Shown here piece by piece: positions 9,212 to 18,634 of a DNA stretch of 64,000 bases. Below the pieces are notes generated by a model. The model was not told where the DNA came from and searched no databases. It saw only the letters and a list, made by a program, of their open reading frames with translations. Position 1 is the first letter of the stretch, and each line of letters opens with the position of its first letter. This DNA comes from Bifidobacterium scardovii JCM 12489 = DSM 13734 (GTDB lineage: Bacteria; Actinomycetota; Actinomycetes; Actinomycetales; Bifidobacteriaceae). The DNA lies in the NCBI RefSeq assembly GCF_001042635.1, contig NZ_AP012331.1:186001-250000 (forward strand), written 5' to 3'. The position numbers and the translations under genes are program-made.

Positions 9212-11395
9212 ATGAAGTTCACGGATGGCTACTGGTGCGTCCGCCCGCATGTGCAGCGCGCGGCGAGCGAGGAGACGTATCGCATCGAAACCAGGCGGCA
9301 TGCGCAGGGTGGCCCGCGGTCCGCGCTGCGGGCGCTGGTTCCCTCGACCCGTATCCTGTCGGTCGGCCATACCATGAACCTCGCCTCGTTCACCATCACG
9401 GTGTCGTCGCCGATGGAGGGCGTTGCGCGGGTGAACATCGAGCGTTGGCGCGGCGAATCCACCGGTCAGGGCTTCCCGATCGTCCCCGGCAACGGCGTGT
9501 CCGCCGGCGAGGCGTCCGTCGACGGGGAGACGGGCGACGGCGCCTTCGTCACCGGCGATCTCAAGGTGGCCATCGCCAAGGGCGCCCCCTTCTCCATGCG
9601 CTTCCTCGCGGTCGGCGAGGACGGCGGCGAAACCGTGCTCACCGCGGCGCAGGGCCGGGCCATCGCGCACTTCACCTTGGACGAGCTGGCGCCGGTGCCC
9701 AGCGAGCCGGTCGGCGAGTTCGGTGCCAGCGAGAGCGGCCGCGCCTTCGACGAATCGGACCGCTACATGCGCGTGCAGCTGGGGTTGGGCGTCGGCGAGA
9801 ACGTCTACGGATTCGGCGAGCACTTCGGGCCGCTCGTCAAGAACGGCCAGACCGTCGACATCTGGAACGCCGACGGCGGCACCCAGAGCGAGCAGGCCTA
9901 CAAGAACGTGCCGTTCTACCTGACCAACAAGGGGTATGGCGTGCTGGTCAACCATCGCGGGCACGTCTCGTTCGAGGTCGGCACCGAGAACGCCGCAGCG
10001 GTGCAGTTCTCCGTGCCCGGCGAGTCGATCGAGTTCTTCGTCATCGGGGGCGGCGATCCCAAAACCATACTGGACCGCTACACCGCGCTGACCGGCCGCC
10101 CGCCGATCGTGCCGGAATGGAGCTATGGCCTGTGGCTGTCCACCTCGTTCACCACGGATTACGACGAGAAGACCGTCACCGAGATGGTGAGCCGCATGAA
10201 CGAGCTCGACATCCCGCTCAGCGTGTTCCACTACGATTGCTTCTGGATGAAGCCGTTCCAGCTGTGCGACTTCACCTGGGACGAGGACCATTTCCCCGAC
10301 CCCGAGGGGATGCTCGGCAGGCTGCACCGCGAGTTCGGCCTGCACATCAGCGTGTGGACGAATCCGTACATCGGCCAGGAGACGCCGGTGTACGACGAGG
10401 CCGCCGCTGCCGGCTACCTGCTCAAGCGCACGGACGGCAAGGTGTGGCGCACCGACATGTGGGAATCGGGCATGGGCATCATCGACGTGACCAACCCCGA
10501 GGCCCGCGCGTGGTACAAGGGCAAGATCAAGGGGCTGCTGCGCCAGGGCGTGGACGCCATCAAGACCGACTTCGGCGAGCGCATCCCCTCGCGCGGCGTG
10601 CGGTGGTATGACGGCACCGATCCGGCGCTCATGCACAACTGGTTCACCGAACTGTACAACCGCATCGTTTTCGAGGCCATCGAGGAGGAGCGCGGCGAAG
10701 GCGAAGCGGTGCTCTACGCGCGTTCGGCCACGGTCGGAGGCCAGATGCAGCCCGTGCACTGGGGCGGCGACTGCGAATCCACCTTCGAGGCCATGGCGCA
10801 GAGCCTGCGCGGCGGGCTGTCGCTGCTGAGCTCCGGCTTCGGCTACTGGAGCCACGACATCGGCGGGTTCGAGGACACCGTGCCCGATTCCAACGTCTAC
10901 AAGCGATGGGTGGCGTTCGGCCTGCTCAGCTCCCACTCCCGTCTGCACGGTTCGCGCCTGTACCGCGTGCCGTGGCTGTTCGACGACTGGGACCGCGAGC
11001 ACGGCGTCGAGATTCCGGTCGGGCAGAGCGCCGTGGAGGTGCTGCGCGAATTCGCCGCGCTCAAGCGCAGGCTGACCCCGTATATCGTGCGCGCCGGCAA
11101 GGAGGCCCACGAGCACGGCACGCCGATCATGCGGCCGATGCTCATGGAGTTCCCCGACGACCCGGCTGCCTGGCAGCTGGACCGCCAGTACATGTTCGGC
11201 CCGGATCTGCTGGTGGCTCCCGTGTTCTCGCGCGAGGGCGACGTCGAGTACTACCTGCCGGCCGGCAAGTGGACGAACTGGTTCACCGGCGAGACGGTCG
11301 AGCCGTCCGGCGCCGGGGTGTGGCGCCGCGAACGCCACGTCGGCTTCGACTACGTGCCCCTGTGGATCCGCGGCGACGCCCGGTTCGAGCAGTGA
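9212..11395 (+). CDS. yicI: Alpha-xylosidase, GH31 (YicI type)
   Basis: A 727-residue GH31 enzyme closely resembling Escherichia coli YicI, which releases alpha-linked xylose from isoprimeverose-type oligosaccharides. The nucleophile is D453 in KTDFGERIP and the acid/base is D520 in WGGDC; both motifs are those of YicI. The downstream WSHDIGGF and SSHSRLHGSRLYRVPW stretches also match. There is no signal peptide, so it acts in the cytoplasm. AAGGAG precedes the ATG. The first gene of the GH31-GH36-GH26 cluster, its presence suggests that xylosylated oligosaccharides are used alongside galactomannan; other GH31 activities cannot be excluded. Confidence 0.88.
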   Translation: MKFTDGYWCVRPHVQRAASEETYRIETRRHAQGGPRSALRALVPSTRILSVGHTMNLASFTITVSSPMEGVARVNIERWRGESTGQGFPIVPGNGVSAGEASVDGETGDGAFVTGDLKVAIAKGAPFSMRFLAVGEDGGETVLTAAQGRAIAHFTLDELAPVPSEPVGEFGASESGRAFDESDRYMRVQLGLGVGENVYGFGEHFGPLVKNGQTVDIWNADGGTQSEQAYKNVPFYLTNKGYGVLVNHRGHVSFEVGTENAAAVQFSVPGESIEFFVIGGGDPKTILDRYTALTGRPPIVPEWSYGLWLSTSFTTDYDEKTVTEMVSRMNELDIPLSVFHYDCFWMKPFQLCDFTWDEDHFPDPEGMLGRLHREFGLHISVWTNPYIGQETPVYDEAAAAGYLLKRTDGKVWRTDMWESGMGIIDVTNPEARAWYKGKIKGLLRQGVDAIKTDFGERIPSRGVRWYDGTDPALMHNWFTELYNRIVFEAIEEERGEGEAVLYARSATVGGQMQPVHWGGDCESTFEAMAQSLRGGLSLLSSGFGYWSHDIGGFEDTVPDSNVYKRWVAFGLLSSHSRLHGSRLYRVPWLFDDWDREHGVEIPVGQSAVEVLREFAALKRRLTPYIVRAGKEAHEHGTPIMRPMLMEFPDDPAAWQLDRQYMFGPDLLVAPVFSREGDVEYYLPAGKWTNWFTGETVEPSGAGVWRRERHVGFDYVPLWIRGDARFEQ

Positions 11396-11446
11396 CGCGC
11401 CGCGACGGCACGCCATCCGTATACGTATCGTGAAAGGACGACACTG

Positions 11447-13710
11447 ATGTTTGACCAAGGACCGCATGTTGTACTGCGCCGCGACGGCGTCTGTCTGATC
11501 CTCAAGGCCCCCGACGGCGACATGCCGCAGGTGGAGTACTGGGGACGCGATTTTCTTGCGGGCGCTGTGGACGCCACGCATGCCGCCGACCTAGCCGATC
11601 TCGCCCACGTCGACGGCGTCAATGGCGCCGGCGCCGCGCTGGACGAATCGGCGCTCGCGGCGCTGGATGCGATGACGCTCAAGGACACCCCGCCGAACAA
11701 GCCTGACGCGGCATGGCGCCCGTCGCTGCTGCCGCAGGGCGCTGAGGGCTGGGCCGGCCGTGCCGGTCTCGAATGCGCGCGCGGAGGCCGGCCGGTCTAC
11801 GCCCGCTGGACCGGTACGTCCGTGAGCGCCGCGGCCGACGGCCATGCGCTGAGCATCACGGCCGAGGACGCGGTCAACGCGATCCGGCTGGAATCGACCA
11901 TCGCCCTCCAGCCCGGAGGATTGGTCGTCATCCGCCACACCGTCACCAACACGGCCGACGGATCGACCGCGAACGGCGGCGAACCGCTGTCGGTCAGCTG
12001 GCTCGACGCCACGCTGCCGTGCCCCAAACGCGTGGACACGCTCACCCAGTTCACCGGCCGCTGGCCGCTCGAAAAGCAGCCGGCCACCGGCCCGCTGCCG
12101 GTCGGATCGGTCACCCGCGACTGCCGCCGAGGCAAGACCGGGCACGAATCCCCGTGGATGTTCATCGCATCCATCGGCGAACCGCGATTCGGCAGCGGTG
12201 ACATCTGGTCCTGCCACCTCGCATGGAGCGGCAACCAGACCTACCGCAGCGACAATCTACCGGCCCACGAACCGCTTATCGGCGCCGGCGAGCTTATCGG
12301 CCCCGGCGAGATCCGCCTTGCGGCCGGCGAATCGTATGCCACGCCGGAAATCTGCTTCGCCTACTCCGACCGCGGCCTCGACGGCATCGCCGCACGATTC
12401 CACGACTGGCTGCGCTCGCTGCCGGGCCGCGTGGACCCCGCCGCCAAGCCGCGGCCGTTCACGCTCAACACCTGGGAGGCCGTGTACTTCGACCACGATG
12501 AGGTCACGCTCAAGCGGCTCGCCGACCGTGCGGCTTCGGTCGGCGTGGAGCGTTTCGTGCTCGACGATGGCTGGTTCCACGAACGCCGCGACGACACCAA
12601 GGGGCTGGGCGATTGGTGGGTCGACCCGGAAGTCTGGCCCAACGGCCTCGACGGGCTGGCCTCGCACGTCCATGGCCTCGGCATGGAGTTCGGCCTGTGG
12701 TTCGAGCCGGAGATGGTCAATCTCGACTCCGACCTGGCCCGCGAGCGCCCCGAGTGGATCCTCGCCGCGCCCGAAGCCGTGCCGTACCGGGAGGATCTGT
12801 CCTACCGCGCGCAGTACGTGCTCGATCTGGTCAATCCGGACGCCTACCGGCATGTGTACGGCCAGATGGCCGAGCTCGTCGGGCGGCTCGGCGTGGACTA
12901 CATCAAATGGGAGCACAACCGCGAGGTGACCGAGCCGATGCACGACGGCCGCTTCGGCCTGCACGAGCAGACCGAAGCGTGCTACCGCCTGTTCGACGAT
13001 CTCAAGGCGCAATTCCCCGGTCTGGAGATCGAAAGCTGCTCCTCGGGCGGCGCGCGCACCGACGCCGGCATCCTGCAGCACGCCGATCGCATCTGGCCTC
13101 CGACTCCAACGATCCGCGCGACCGCGTCGACATCCAGCGGTGGACCGAACTTATCGTGCCTCCGGAGATGATCGGCGCGCATGTCGGTCCTTCGCCGGCG
13201 CACTCCACGGCCCGGGCCACCGGCCTGAGCTACCGCGCCGCGATCTCGCTGGAGGGCTGCTCCGGTTTCGAGTGGAACATCCTGGAATGCACGGACGAGG
13301 AACTGGCCGTGCTGAAATCGTTCGTGGCGCTGTACAAGGAGCTGCGCGGGCTGCTGCACACCGGCCGCGTGATGCACGCCGACTTCAAGGATCCCTCGCT
13401 GCGGGCCCGCGGCGTGGTGAACGCGGAACGCACCCACGCCGTGTGGGTGGTCGCCACCGTCGACAACATCCGTGACTGGCTGGCCGAGCGGCTGCCCGTC
13501 ACCGGTCTCGATTCCGATCGCACCTACCGCGTGCGGATGCGCGGCGAGATCGGCGAATCGCACTGGGGGTGGGTCACCCCTCAGTGGCTCACCGCGGCCC
13601 AGTCCGACGGCGGCTTCGTGGTTCCCGGCCGGCTGCTTGCCAACATCGGGCTGCAGCTGCCCAACCTGTGGCCGATGCAGGCCATCGTGCTGGAGTTCGA
13701 AGCGCTCTGA
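11447..13710 (+). pseudogene. Alpha-galactosidase GH36, interrupted by a frameshift
   Basis: A GH36 alpha-galactosidase spread over two frames. The first frame (from 11447) holds the N-terminal beta domain and most of the TIM barrel, and the reading switches at about 13,097. TGGCCTCC stands where one extra C would give W-P-S-D-S-N-D, the family acid/base region (D553 in the restored frame). Total length is one base short of 755 codons, so a single C deletion explains it. Without repair, translation stops at 13,171 with a foreign tail and the barrel's end and C-terminal domain are lost. The usual nucleophile motif KWD reads KWE (E489). The start has GAAAGGA upstream. Either a true pseudogene or a sequencing error. 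Confidence 0.85.
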
Positions 13711-13721
13711 GCGCATCCCCG

Positions 13722-13757
13722 TTTCCCGGCTCTCTTTTTTGAGACTGAGCCGGGAAA
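13722..13757 (+). terminator. Terminator after the GH36 gene
   Basis: TTTCCCGGCTC (13722-13732) pairs with GAGCCGGGAAA (13747-13757). It lies 12 bases after the end of the frameshifted alpha-galactosidase gene. Confidence 0.65.
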
Positions 13758-13858
13758 AGGGGGAGCCAGGCATAGTAGGAGAATTCATGGCGCGGGGCAC
13801 TGGGGGACACGAACATTCAGCAACGATCCGTCATGATTCATCCGGAAAGGAATCCCAT

Positions 13859-15028
13859 ATGACTTCCATCACACCGATCCCGGTCGATCCGCGGCTCGCG
13901 CCGAACGCTCGCGCGCTGTTCGACGCATTGCACGCCGCATCCGGCGCTTTCGCGATGTTCGGCCACCAGGACGACACCTTCTGCCGTCACACCGCCGAAG
14001 CCGACTCCGACATCCTCGCCGTCGCCGGCGCCTATCCGGCCGTATGGGGATTCGACATGGGCCGCGTCGAACTCGGCTGGAACGAGAACATCGACCATAT
14101 CCCCTTTGCTGACATTCGCCGCGAGATGCGCCGCGCCCACGATCTCGGCGCGGTCGTCACGCTGAGCTGGCATTCGGTCAATCCGATCACCGAAGGCGGC
14201 TACGGCGACAACATGGCCGCCGGCACGGTGGAAGCCGTGCTGCCGGGCGGGGCGCTCCATGAGAAGTACCTCGGCTGGCTCGGCGCGGTGGCCGACTTCC
14301 TGACCTCCGTGGCCGACTCGGACGGCGAACCGATCCCGATCGTCTTCCGCCCCTACCACGAGCACACCGGCGACTGGTTTTGGTGGAGTCCAGGCTCGCC
14401 GGCCCGGCCGACCGAGACCGCGCCGGAACAATACGCCGCCCTGTGGCGTATGACCGTCGACTACCTGCGCGACAAGCGCGGCGTGCACAATGTGCTCTAT
14501 GCGTATTCGCCCGATCGCAGCCGTATCGACATGACCTCCGACGCCACAGTGGAACGCGGTTACCTGTACGGCTATCCGGGCGACGAGTATGTCGACGTGC
14601 TCGGCTTGGACGATTACTGGGACATCGATCAGCCGTTGGAGGGACCGGATGCCGCCGACCCGGCCGAACGGCACGGCAAGTTCGTCTCGATCCTGACCTG
14701 CGCCGGGCGCCTGGCGCGGGAGCGGGGCAAGCTCGCCGCGGCGACCGAAGTCGGCTCGCCGCGCGAATTCGCCGCCGCGTTCGGCGATGACCCGGCCACG
14801 CCTTGGACCGCGTTCATGCTGAGCGCGGCCACCGCGAACGCGGATACCCGCCGCGTGCTGTGGTATCTGCCGTGGCGCAACTCGCCGGAGGCGGTCGGCG
14901 GCGGCGCGTACGGCACGCCGGCTCCCGGATCGCCATATGCCGAGGATTTCCGCCGCTTCGTGCGAGACGATTTCATGCGTCTCGCCGATACCGTGCCCGC
15001 ATGGTGCGGCAGTGACGGCAATGACTGA
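13859..15028 (+). CDS. Intracellular GH26 beta-mannanase
   Basis: A 389-residue GH26 enzyme without signal peptide, predicted to cleave beta-1,4-mannosidic bonds in imported manno-oligosaccharides. The acid/base is E168 in YHEHTGDWFWW and the nucleophile is E297 in ATEVGS; both sites fit the family. The frame is open far upstream, but ATG at 13859 has GGAAAGG nine bases before it. Placed between two alpha-galactosidase genes, it likely works with them and the beta-mannosidase. It could be an endo-mannanase, a mannobiohydrolase or another GH26 activity; sequence alone does not separate these. It differs from the secreted GH26 at 20,144 by its location and lack of binding modules. Confidence 0.88.
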   Translation: MTSITPIPVDPRLAPNARALFDALHAASGAFAMFGHQDDTFCRHTAEADSDILAVAGAYPAVWGFDMGRVELGWNENIDHIPFADIRREMRRAHDLGAVVTLSWHSVNPITEGGYGDNMAAGTVEAVLPGGALHEKYLGWLGAVADFLTSVADSDGEPIPIVFRPYHEHTGDWFWWSPGSPARPTETAPEQYAALWRMTVDYLRDKRGVHNVLYAYSPDRSRIDMTSDATVERGYLYGYPGDEYVDVLGLDDYWDIDQPLEGPDAADPAERHGKFVSILTCAGRLARERGKLAAATEVGSPREFAAAFGDDPATPWTAFMLSAATANADTRRVLWYLPWRNSPEAVGGGAYGTPAPGSPYAEDFRRFVRDDFMRLADTVPAWCGSDGND

Positions 15029-15070
15029 GCAGGCATGCCAAATCCGGCCGAACGGAGTCATGCTTTTCCT

Positions 15071-15202
15071 TGCTTAGGCAGATTGTTCACTTCGTAGGCA
15101 GGCCTGTCGCGGACCTGCCACGCGAGTCCCCTATGATTCCAACCGTTCTCGGAGACGGTTCGCGCTGGTACCTGCCTACGAAGCGAACAATCTGCCTAAG
15201 CA
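15071..15202. repeat. 132-bp element with 32-bp inverted arms (copy 1)
   Basis: The left arm (15071-15102) and right arm (15171-15202) are reverse complements with one mismatch. Each arm holds two related cores, CTTAGGCA and CGTAGGCA, about 18 bases apart. It fills much of the 340-bp gap between the GH26 and GH36 genes. A related copy is at 34,772. It encodes no recognisable protein. Confidence 0.85.
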
Positions 15203-15368
15203 ATGCGGCATGGCGGGCATTCGCCCGTCGAAAGCGGTTCCTGGTGCCTTGTTTTCGCATCGGCAGAAACGCGATTGCCTCGGGTGGGATAAGCCGGTAG
15301 CGTTGACTGATGGGTCCGTAACGTAACCACACAATGCGCGCTGTGCAGCGCGCGCCAACGAAGGAGAT

Positions 15369-17864
15369 ATGGTGGTCGATAACAATCATGTGGGGAATGC
15401 CGTTGTGCCCGATGCAAACGGGCGGTTCTCATGGGGCAACGGCGTGGTGTCGATGGTGTTCGACACGGCCGGCGACGAGCCGGTGAGGCTGAGCGGGCTG
15501 TCGGGGCGTGGCATGGACGCCGCCGGCGTGGATGCCGCGCCGCAGCGCGATCCGCGCCCGATCGTGGAGGTGCTCGCTGCCAACACCGGTTCCCATGACA
15601 ACCGGCTCGCGCTGATCGCCACGGTGGCCGGGTCGAAGCTGCGCTTCACCGGAGCCGTGGCAAGCGTGGTCCCGGCGCCGGGGGAAGCCGGGGCCGCGGG
15701 TTCGGCTCCGGCCGGCACGTACCGTCTGGAGATCACGCAATTCGCCCCGTACGACCAGTTGCAGCCGAGCGGCCGCCCGATGGAAAGCTCCGATCCGGGA
15801 GCCGCCCGCAAGCTGGCCGAAGCCGCTGCTGTTGCCGTTGATGGGGCCGGGACTGGCGGCGGAGCGTCCGCTGCCTCCGGCGCCGCCGGCGACGGTTCGC
15901 GTGTCGGGACTCCCGCCGACGGACTGACCGTCGTCTCCGTGTTCGAGGCGTATCCGGGGGTGTCGGCGGTGCGCGCGTACACGATCCTGCGCTCGCCGCG
16001 GCCGTTCCCGGTCGAGGCGGTGACGTCGTTGAACCTCACGCTGCCGTTGGACGCGAGCGGCGCCACGGTGGAGTCGTCACGCCTGTATTGGGGCGATAGC
16101 GCATGGGCGGTCGAGAATGACTGGCACTGCGCGAATCTGCGGGACACCGCGGTGCGTGACCGCAATCTGGTCATCAACCCGGGCGAGTCGAGCTCGCGGT
16201 TCGCGCTCAGCTCGGCCTCGACCTGGTCGACCGGCGTGCACCAGCCGGCCGGCATCATAGAGGCGTCCGGCGCCGGGGCCGGTGTGGCCGCGTTTTCGGT
16301 GATGTGGCAGATCGAGCACAATGGCGCATGGGAATGGGAGGTCGGCGAGAACGATCCCGGCCTGCACATCGCCGCGTTCGGGCCGGAGTATCAGGATCAT
16401 CACTGGGACACCGCGTTGGGCGAAGGCAATGACTTTACGAGCGTCCCGGTCTCGTTCTCGGTTGCGGCCGGCGACTGGCAGTGGGCCGTCGCCGAAATGA
16501 CGCTGCAGCGCCGCGCCCTGCGCCGCGCGAAGGCCGCGGAGCTTGGCCGCGAGGCCGAATTTGAGCACACGCAGGGTCTGGTGGTCTACAACGACTACAT
16601 GAACACCCTGTTCGGCGATCCGCGTCTCGGCAAGGAGCTGCCGCTGATCGAAGGCGCCGCGAAGGTCGGCGCGGATGTGTTCTGCATCGACGCCGGCTGG
16701 TACGACAGCACCGATGACGGCTGGTGGGACATGGTCGGCGAATGGGAGCCCTCCACGAACCGTTTCGGTGACGCCGGCCTGGCGGGGCTCGCGCAGACGA
16801 TCCGCGATCATGGCATGGGATTGGGCCTGTGGCTCGAGCCCGAGGTGATCGGCGTCAAGTCGCCGCTGGCCGCAACGCTGCCGGACGAGGCGTTCTTCAC
16901 CCGCCATGGCGTGCGCGTGTGCGATTCGGGCCGGTACCTGCTCGACTTCCGCTCGCCGGCCGCCCGCGAGCATGTGACCCGTACCGTCGGCCGGTTGATC
17001 AGCGAGTTCGGCGCGGTGTTCTTCAAGTTCGACTACAACACGGTTCCCGGCACCGGCACCGACCGCGACGTCGAGTCGGTGGGTGGCGGCCTGCTCGCGC
17101 ATTGCCGCGCGTACCTCGACTGGCTGGACGATCTGCGCCGCCGTCATCCGGACGTGATGATCGAGAACTGTGGCTCGGGCGCGATGCGCGCGGATTATGC
17201 GCAGTTGTCGCGTCTTGACCTGCAGTCGACCTCCGACCAGTGCGATCCACTGATCTACGCGGCGATCGCGGCCGGCGCCGGATTGACGATCCTGCCCGAG
17301 CAGCAGGGCAACTGGGGCTATGCGCAGCAGGAGATGGACGACGAGACGGCCGTGCTGACGCTCGCGACCGGCGTGCTCGGGCGTCTGTACCTGTCCGGGT
17401 TCATCAACCGCATGGACGAGTCGCGGCTCGGCTTGGTCCGCGACGCGATTGCGTTGCAGCGCCGCGTGCTCGCCGAGCAGGAGCGTCTGGTGCCGTGGTG
17501 GCCCGCCGGGCTGCCTGACTTCAACGGCGACTGGCTGGTCTCCGGACTGCGGCCTGAGCCGGTTGCGCAGGTCACGGGCGCTGTTGGTGCTGCTGGTTCC
17601 GTGGGCTCCGGGAATGATGGCGCGCCCGATGCCGCCGTATCCTACCTGACGGTATGGCGCCGTGGCGGCGAATCCTTCGTGGATGTTGCGCTGCCGGAAT
17701 CCGCCGCGATCCGTCAGATTTTCCCGGAGCCCGCCAATGCGAGCCATGCGCCGAACACCGCCGTGTGGAGCGTCGAGCGGCTCGATTCCAGCGTGGTGCG
17801 CATCCATGCGGCCGAAACCGGCCAGCCCTCCGCCCGCATCTTCGCCGTGGAGATGGCCGAGTAG
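15369..17864 (+). CDS. Alpha-galactosidase, GH36
   Basis: An 831-residue intact GH36 alpha-galactosidase that removes alpha-1,6-galactose from galactomannan, melibiose or raffinose-type sugars. The nucleophile is D555 in FKFDYN and the acid/base is D623 in STSDQCD. The neighbouring NCGSGAMRADY and WYDSTDDGWWDMVG motifs fit the family. No signal peptide is present. An AAGGAGAT ribosome site precedes the ATG. An Ala/Gly-rich linker (about residues 150-180) lies in the N-terminal domain. It belongs to a different GH36 branch from the broken gene at 11,447 and may partly cover for it. Confidence 0.9.
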   Translation: MVVDNNHVGNAVVPDANGRFSWGNGVVSMVFDTAGDEPVRLSGLSGRGMDAAGVDAAPQRDPRPIVEVLAANTGSHDNRLALIATVAGSKLRFTGAVASVVPAPGEAGAAGSAPAGTYRLEITQFAPYDQLQPSGRPMESSDPGAARKLAEAAAVAVDGAGTGGGASAASGAAGDGSRVGTPADGLTVVSVFEAYPGVSAVRAYTILRSPRPFPVEAVTSLNLTLPLDASGATVESSRLYWGDSAWAVENDWHCANLRDTAVRDRNLVINPGESSSRFALSSASTWSTGVHQPAGIIEASGAGAGVAAFSVMWQIEHNGAWEWEVGENDPGLHIAAFGPEYQDHHWDTALGEGNDFTSVPVSFSVAAGDWQWAVAEMTLQRRALRRAKAAELGREAEFEHTQGLVVYNDYMNTLFGDPRLGKELPLIEGAAKVGADVFCIDAGWYDSTDDGWWDMVGEWEPSTNRFGDAGLAGLAQTIRDHGMGLGLWLEPEVIGVKSPLAATLPDEAFFTRHGVRVCDSGRYLLDFRSPAAREHVTRTVGRLISEFGAVFFKFDYNTVPGTGTDRDVESVGGGLLAHCRAYLDWLDDLRRRHPDVMIENCGSGAMRADYAQLSRLDLQSTSDQCDPLIYAAIAAGAGLTILPEQQGNWGYAQQEMDDETAVLTLATGVLGRLYLSGFINRMDESRLGLVRDAIALQRRVLAEQERLVPWWPAGLPDFNGDWLVSGLRPEPVAQVTGAVGAAGSVGSGNDGAPDAAVSYLTVWRRGGESFVDVALPESAAIRQIFPEPANASHAPNTAVWSVERLDSSVVRIHAAETGQPSARIFAVEMAE

Positions 17865-17958
17865 ACGCAGCGCGCGCCGGGGGCGGCTCCGGGGCGTTGC
17901 GGATGCTCGGTCGCCCGGCGCCTGTTCTGCAGGTGCGGGATTTAGGTATGTGACGCCG

Positions 17959-18570
17959 TAGAGGGGCACTTCTTCTATGGGCTAGATGCGATGCTCCGCT
18001 TGCGGACAGCTAGGCGGGGCGGAACTTCTACAGTCTGAGGGGTCTGCTTCGCCGGGGCTTTTCGGCGGGGCGGTGATCATATCCTCCAGAAGGTTTGCCC
18101 TGCTTGGAATGGGTTAAGCGGAGTGGAGCTTCTGGTGGTTGACTGGTTTGCCCCGTTGGAAGTTCTTCGGCGGAGCGTGGGGCATATCCTCTAGAGGATA
18201 TGCCCCGGTAACAGGTATCTAAGTGAAGCGGTGTATCTATGGTTTAGAAGTTTTGATTTGCTGTTCCCTCTTCAGAGGGGCGCCGGTGCTGTCCCTAGGA
18301 GGATTGCCCCGATGATGATTCTCTGAGCGGGGTGAAGCCTCTGCAGTCTGGCGGGTTTGCTTCGCCGAGAGCTTTCTGGTGAGGCAGCGGTCATATCCTC
18401 CAGAAGGTTTGCCCTGCTTGGGGTGTCCTAAGCGGAGTGGAGCCTTTAGCGTCTGGAGAGGTTGCCCCGCTGAAAGCCCTCCGCGGGGCGTGAACCATAC
18501 TCCCTAGAAGACTTACCCCAATAGCGGGCCTCTAAGCGTGGTAAAATGTCTATGGTCTAGATGTTTTGCG
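17959..18570. repeat. Tandem array of about twelve degenerate 52-bp palindromic units
   Basis: Units begin at 17959, 18011, 18063, 18115, 18167, 18220, 18272, 18324, 18376, 18429, 18481 and 18533, at 52- or 53-bp steps. Most units run AGCGGGG-like, then a centre such as TCTAGAGG, CCTCCAGAAGG or GTCTGG, then GCCCCGCT-like, so each unit is itself an imperfect palindrome. Alternate units resemble each other best, giving a 104/105-bp higher-order period. The unit around 18,192 contains a perfect 28-bp palindrome (18179-18206). No coding frame is convincing. It fills the gap between the GH36 gene and the serine hydrolase. Confidence 0.9.
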
Positions 18571-18575
18571 CCAAT

Positions 18576-18581
18576 TACAAT
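18576..18581 (+). promoter_or_regulatory. Possible -10 box before serine hydrolase
   Basis: TACAAT lies just after the last 52-bp unit and 53 bp before the start codon. No good -35 hexamer is visible at the right distance, so this is only a candidate. Confidence 0.3.
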
Positions 18582-18634
18582 ACAACACAGGTAAATCCGG
18601 CGTCTTGTCAGGCGCCTTCAAAGGAGCGATACCC

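Noticed and set aside
17959..18570. CRISPR array
   Set aside because: Units are degenerate, continuous and palindromic, without constant repeats separated by unique spacers, and no cas genes are near.
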